This document shows, in pieces, positions 5,795 to 9,049 of a stretch of DNA of 9,049 bases. Made by a program: the position numbers and the translations under genes. Position 1 is the first letter of the stretch, and every line of letters begins with the position of its first letter. Location of the stretch: contig JACCUU010000096.1 in NCBI GenBank assembly GCA_013811645.1, forward strand, positions 1 through 9,049, in the 5' to 3' direction. Under the pieces are notes generated by a model that saw only the letters and a program-made list of their open reading frames with translations, ran no database searches and was not told the DNA's origin. The DNA comes from Actinomycetota bacterium (GTDB lineage Bacteria > Actinomycetota > Thermoleophilia > Gaiellales > Gaiellaceae).

Positions 5795-7468
5795 GTGGCC
5801 ACGCGCGTCCGCTTCGATCGCTTCTACACCTACGCCGAGCTCCTGGAGACGCTCGACGCTTGGGCGGACGAGTTCCCCCGTTTGCTGCGGCTCGAGTCGA
5901 TCGGCCAGTCCTACGAGGGCCGGGAGCTCAAGCTCGCGACGGTGACGAACCTCGAAACCGGGCCGCCGGATGAGAAGCCCGCGATCTTCATCCACGCCCA
6001 GATCCATGCGATGGAGTTCACCGGCACGACGGCGGCGCTGAACCTCCTCGACCGCCTGCTGTACGGACACGGCGACGACGAGCGGGTGACCCACGCGCTC
6101 GACACCCGCACGTTCTACGTCGTCCCGCGCGTGAACCCGGACGGAGCCGAAGCGGGGCTCGCCGACGGACGCTTCCGCCGCTCCAGCGTTCGGCCCTACC
6201 CGCGGGACGAGCTGCAGGACGGGCTCCACCGCGAGGACGTCGACGGCGACGGACGGCTCCTGATGATGCGTCTCCGCGACCCCAACGGCTCCTGGAAACC
6301 GCATTACGACGATCCGCGGCTACTCGTCGCGCGCCAGCCCGATGACTTCGAGGGCGAGTTCTACCGTGTCTTCCCCGAGGGCACGATCCGAAACTGGGAC
6401 GGGGTCAACGTGACGATCGCGCCGGTGCTCGAAGGCCTCGACCTCAACCGCAACTGGCCCGCCGACTGGGCACCCGAGGGAGAGCAGCTCGGCGCCGGCC
6501 CGTATCCCACCTCGGAGCCTGAGGTACGCGCGTTGGTCGAGGCGATCGTCACCCGGAAGAACATCACGAGCTACATCGGCTACCACACCTTCAGTGGAGT
6601 GCATCTGCGTCCGTACTCGGCGCGTTCGGACGAGGACTTCCCGACCAACGACCTGCGCGCCTTCAAGCTCATGGGCGAGGAGGCGACGCGGCTCACGGGC
6701 TACCCGTCGATCTCGATCTTCCACGACTTCAAGTACGACCCGAAGATGGTCATCAAAGGAGGTGACATCGACTGGGTGTACGACTTCCTGGGCGCGTTCG
6801 CGTGGGTGACCGAGTTCTGGAGCCCACAGCGCACCGCGGGCCTCACGGACTACCACTTCATCGACTGGATCCGAGACCACCCGCCCGAGGACGACCTGAA
6901 GATCCTGAAGCTCGCCGACGACATCGGCGAGGGCTATGTCGACTGGTACCCGTTCGAGCATCCACAGCTCGGCCCGGTCGAGCTCGGGGGCTGGGACCTG
7001 GTCCGCTTCTGGTTCAACCCCCCGCTCTCGCGCCTTCAGCAGGAGGTCGAGCCGCATGCCGAATTCGCGCTCTTCCTCGCGCTCGTCTCACCCCGGCTCG
7101 AGGTCAAGTCGTTCGACGCCGAGCCGGTCGGAGAGGGCGCGCATCGGCTCTTGCTCGTCCTCGAGAATTCGGGCTGGCTCCCCACCAACGTCACCCAGAA
7201 GGCGCTCGACCGCAAGGCCGTGCGACCGGTCGAGGTCACCCTCGAGCTCCCGGACGGCGCGCGCATCGTCACCGGGAGGGAACGGGAGGAGGCGGGTCAG
7301 CTCCAGGGCCGCGTCGAGAAGCGGGCGATCATGTGGTGGAACGTCGACCATGGGACGAAGGAGCGCACCAAGGTCGAGTGGGTGGTCGAGGCAAAGGCGG
7401 GCGAGCGTGTCGGCGTGGTCGCACGGCATGAGCGCGCAGGCACTGTGCGCGCCGCGCTCGTTCTCTAA
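5795..7468 (+). CDS. M14-family zinc carboxypeptidase
   Basis: 557-residue metallocarboxypeptidase that removes C-terminal residues from peptides. Zinc ligands are His71 and Glu74 (HAME) and His264 (GYHTFSG). Asn218-Arg219 (DLNRNW) match the substrate-carboxylate Asn144/Arg145 of carboxypeptidase A, and Glu340 (WVTEFW) matches general base Glu270. The GGDIDW segment (322-327) aligns with CPA GGSIDW and puts Ile325 at the specificity position Ile255, hinting at hydrophobic or aromatic C-termini; an equivalent of Tyr248 is not obvious. Relative to CPA there are about 70 extra residues between the HxxE motif and NR, including a DVDGDGR loop (148-154) like a calcium-binding DxDxDG. The last 100 or so residues look like a beta-rich appendix. 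There is no signal peptide, so it is probably cytosolic. GTG 5795 starts YTYAELLETL-type family sequence and has a TAGGCT box 6 nt upstream. It diverges from the kynureninase-like gene. Confidence 0.92.
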   Translation: MATRVRFDRFYTYAELLETLDAWADEFPRLLRLESIGQSYEGRELKLATVTNLETGPPDEKPAIFIHAQIHAMEFTGTTAALNLLDRLLYGHGDDERVTHALDTRTFYVVPRVNPDGAEAGLADGRFRRSSVRPYPRDELQDGLHREDVDGDGRLLMMRLRDPNGSWKPHYDDPRLLVARQPDDFEGEFYRVFPEGTIRNWDGVNVTIAPVLEGLDLNRNWPADWAPEGEQLGAGPYPTSEPEVRALVEAIVTRKNITSYIGYHTFSGVHLRPYSARSDEDFPTNDLRAFKLMGEEATRLTGYPSISIFHDFKYDPKMVIKGGDIDWVYDFLGAFAWVTEFWSPQRTAGLTDYHFIDWIRDHPPEDDLKILKLADDIGEGYVDWYPFEHPQLGPVELGGWDLVRFWFNPPLSRLQQEVEPHAEFALFLALVSPRLEVKSFDAEPVGEGAHRLLLVLENSGWLPTNVTQKALDRKAVRPVEVTLELPDGARIVTGREREEAGQLQGRVEKRAIMWWNVDHGTKERTKVEWVVEAKAGERVGVVARHERAGTVRAALVL

Positions 7469-7531
7469 GCCGCCGCAGCCGCTGCACTCGACGATCTCGG
7501 CTAGTCCGACGCTCCGATCGACGGCCGTAAG

Positions 7532-8428
7532 CTAGAAGCGCTCGAGCTCCACCAGCGCGCCGCGCTCGCCGACGTGGTCGACCTGGAGCGTCGTGTGCTC
7601 GATCCCGAACTCGTCATGGAGCAGCCGCGCGAGCTCGAGTCTGCGTGCGTGGCAGTCCTCGCCGCGGCCGACCAGCACGTGCGCCGAGAGCGCCGGGAAG
7701 CCCGACGTGATCGTCCAGATGTGAAGATCGTGCACCTCCGCGACGCCAGGTGCGCGTGCGAGCCGCTCGCCGACCGCGCGTGTGTCAGTTCCGCTCGGTG
7801 CGGCCTCGAGCAGGATCGCCGTCGAGTCGCGCAAGATCGACCACGAGCTCACGAGGACGAGGACGCCGATGAGCACGCTCACGAGGGGATCCGCTTCGAG
7901 CCAGCCGGTGACGAGGACGATCACAGCCGACAGGACGACCGCGATCGAGCCGAGCAGGTCCGTGAGAACGTGTCGAAACGCAGCCTCCACGTTGAGGCTG
8001 TCCTTCCGCGCACGCGAGAGGATGAATCCGGCGGCGAGATTGACGGCGATTCCAACGAGGCCGAGGATGAGAACCCAGCCTCCGAGCACGTCCGGCGGGT
8101 CGCGAAAGCGCTGGAACGCCTCGTAGAAGATCCAGATCGAGAGCGCCACGAGCGCCACGCCGTTCGCGAGGGCCGCTAGCACCTCCGCCCGCTTGTACCC
8201 GTAGGTTCGCTCGGGGCTCGAGGGCCGGCCGGCGAGCCAGACGGCGAAGAGGGCGAGTGCGAGTGCGACGTTGTCGGAGAGCATGTGCACCGCGTCTGCG
8301 AGCAATGCCAGGCTCCCGGCGACGAGCCCGCCGATGACTTCGGCGACGGTGAAGAGCGCTGTTATCGCGAGCGCGAGTGCGAGAGCTCGGCGGCTCCCGC
8401 TCCTCGCGTGCGAGTGATCGTGACTCAC
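7532..8428 (-). CDS. Cation diffusion facilitator (CDF), zinc/cation efflux transporter
   Basis: 298-residue inner-membrane antiporter exporting Zn2+ or related divalent cations in exchange for protons. The short His-rich N-terminus MSHDHSH is followed by six predicted membrane spans (about 15-37, 40-65, 82-105, 117-138, 152-175, 180-198) and a cytosolic C-terminal domain. The transport site has His48 and Asp52 in span 2 (ADAVHMLSD) and His153 and Asp157 in span 5 (HVLTD). This His/Asp pairing is typical of zinc-selective CzcD/ZitB/ZnT members rather than the Asp-rich site of YiiP. The C-terminal domain has HDLHIWTITSG (233-243) and SAHV with His250, the usual metal-sensing surface. GTG 8428 is the first possible start, since an in-frame TAG lies 12 nt upstream; no clear ribosome site is seen. 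It is convergent with the peptidase gene (63-bp gap) and divergent from the P460 gene. Confidence 0.93.
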   Translation of the reverse strand: MSHDHSHARSGSRRALALALAITALFTVAEVIGGLVAGSLALLADAVHMLSDNVALALALFAVWLAGRPSSPERTYGYKRAEVLAALANGVALVALSIWIFYEAFQRFRDPPDVLGGWVLILGLVGIAVNLAAGFILSRARKDSLNVEAAFRHVLTDLLGSIAVVLSAVIVLVTGWLEADPLVSVLIGVLVLVSSWSILRDSTAILLEAAPSGTDTRAVGERLARAPGVAEVHDLHIWTITSGFPALSAHVLVGRGEDCHARRLELARLLHDEFGIEHTTLQVDHVGERGALVELERF

Positions 8429-8533
8429 GTACGCGTTCTACCCGCTCGGCAAGCTCATCGCGGCCCGGCGTTTTCAGAAACGCTTCATCCCACGCTCCTT
8501 GGAACCCGCGTTCGAGCAGGGCATCATCCAACG
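8429..8533. promoter_or_regulatory. Divergent spacer with GCGTTT-TCAG-AAACGC inverted repeat (8468-8483)
   Basis: This 105-bp spacer lies between the starts of the CDF transporter and the P460 gene and must hold both promoters. The only clear structure is a 16-bp dyad at 8468-8483 with perfect 6-bp arms and a 4-nt centre (a T-G pair could extend it), placed 40 bp before the CDF start and 50 bp before the P460 start. It could be the operator of a metal- or NO-responsive regulator. No convincing -10/-35 or ribosome-binding site was seen for either gene. Confidence 0.35.
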
Positions 8534-8977
8534 GTGCGCGCGAAGCTCCTCGCGGTCGTTGCCGTGGTCGCATTCGCCTCGGCCGTCGTGGTCGTCGCTT
8601 CGGCGAGAACCACCGCGAACGGCCTGCCGACATACACGGACGGCTGGCAGAAGTGGCCGCGAATCAACAAGAAGCCGTTCACAAGCACGGGGCCGCTCTC
8701 GAGCGCGCACTCCGGCGTGAAGAACGTCTACGCGAGCAAGCGCCAAGTGGGCGCGAGGTACCCGAACGGCACGGTGATCGTGAAGACGATCGTCAAGCCA
8801 GGAACGAAGTACGTGGGCGAGTTCGCGACGATGCGAAAGGTCAACGGGCGCTGGCGTTACATCGAGTACGAGCGCTCGAGCGCGGCTACGCGGTACTCCC
8901 TGCTCGCGCAGGGCTCGCTGTGCCAGGGCTGCCATGTGATGGCGAAGTCGAACGACTTCGTCTTTACGAGGAGGTAG
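8534..8977 (+). CDS. Exported cytochrome P460-like c-type cytochrome
   Basis: 147 residues from GTG 8534. The N-terminus MRAK plus a hydrophobic stretch (5-22) ending VVASA is a Sec signal peptide, with cleavage likely after residue 24. The mature part reads like the cytochrome P460 fold: YTDGWQKWP, SSAHSGVKNVYAS, YPNGTVIVKTIVKPG at 76-90, FATMRKVNGRWRYIEYE near 97-113, haem-attachment CxxCH Cys130-Gln-Gly-Cys-His134, and NDFVFTRR at the C-terminus. Family members oxidise hydroxylamine or bind NO and related small molecules outside the membrane; some (cytochrome c'-beta) only bind gases. The lysine that cross-links to the haem in true P460 cannot be assigned confidently here, so catalysis is not assured. 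The start is set by the signal peptide; earlier in-frame codons read through non-signal sequence. No ribosome site is visible. A strong hairpin follows the stop by 4 bp. Confidence 0.85.
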   Translation: MRAKLLAVVAVVAFASAVVVVASARTTANGLPTYTDGWQKWPRINKKPFTSTGPLSSAHSGVKNVYASKRQVGARYPNGTVIVKTIVKPGTKYVGEFATMRKVNGRWRYIEYERSSAATRYSLLAQGSLCQGCHVMAKSNDFVFTRR

Positions 8978-8981
8978 CCGA

Positions 8982-9006
8982 ACGGCGGCGGGGTCACCGC
9001 CGCCGT
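8982..9006 (+). terminator. GC-rich hairpin after the P460 gene
   Basis: Perfect 10-bp stem (ACGGCGGCGG 8982-8991 with CCGCCGCCGT 8997-9006) and a GGTCA loop, starting 4 bp after the stop codon. No T tract follows; the next bases are CAAAC-N6-GTTTG, a second small hairpin at 9007-9022. Terminators without a U tail are common in high-GC actinobacteria. The stem is symmetric and could also serve a gene arriving from the right. Confidence 0.7.
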
Positions 9007-9049
9007 CAAACCATCGCGTTTGCTCGCTAGTAGGCGGCCGTCGCCCTGC

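Noticed and set aside
7469..7531. Possible terminator between the convergent peptidase and CDF genes
   Set aside because: Only 4-5 bp stems (for example TCGG/CCGA and CGATC/GATCG) with no T tract; no better than chance in high-GC DNA.
8474..8935. Minus-strand frame opposite the P460 gene
   Set aside because: The plus strand encodes a signal peptide, CxxCH and P460 motifs, while the antisense product shows nothing recognisable.
9027..9049. Possible tail of a minus-strand gene ending at TAG 9027-9029 (last residues RATAAY)
   Set aside because: Only seven codons are visible, too few to support a gene, although a convergent gene would fit a bidirectional role for the hairpin at 8982-9006.

Overview
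The window is high-GC DNA (roughly two thirds G+C by eye) with densely packed genes, frequent GTG starts and several genes that lack a Shine-Dalgarno site but have a TANNNT box 6-8 nt before the start codon. This pattern of leaderless transcription, with the gene content, suggests an actinobacterium, perhaps a deep branch such as Thermoleophilia. The lineage is an inference and no marker gene here proves it. No rRNA, tRNA, CRISPR array, transposase gene or phage gene was seen.

The left part (1-4012, all on the minus strand) is a nitrogen-metabolism cluster. Its order in the direction of transcription is a PucR/CdaR-type regulator with two GAF domains (2348-4012), a type III glutamine synthetase of the GlnT/GmaS family (892-2262), and the first 266 codons of a class II glutamine amidotransferase of the GlxB/MgsA type (1-800), which runs off the left edge. 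In known clusters this pair is followed by the two other glutamate-synthase-like subunits (glxC and glxD, or mgsB and mgsC), so those are expected just outside the window. The cluster would condense glutamate with ammonia or a small amine and pass the amide or amino group on. The sequence does not decide between ammonia and methylamine.

The middle (4013-7468) starts with a 120-bp divergent spacer. It holds a well-formed promoter for the regulator, a GTTAAC-centred palindrome and a short GGGGACAGGCAC motif that resembles dispersed REP-like repeats. Next comes a small VOC (glyoxalase-fold) gene on the plus strand with no conventional start codon. A kynureninase-like PLP enzyme (minus) is convergent with it, and a cytosolic M14 zinc carboxypeptidase (plus) diverges from the kynureninase gene across a 52-bp spacer.

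The right part (7532-9049) has a CDF zinc/cation efflux transporter (minus) and, divergent from it, an exported cytochrome P460-like protein with a CxxCH haem motif (plus). A strong GC-rich hairpin that looks like a terminator follows. There is no gene-free stretch longer than 300 bases. I saw no clearly unprecedented system. The points most worth a second look are the regulator-glnT junction hairpin, the mixed leaderless/leadered layout of the nitrogen cluster, the damaged or non-canonical start of the VOC gene, and the P460 gene.
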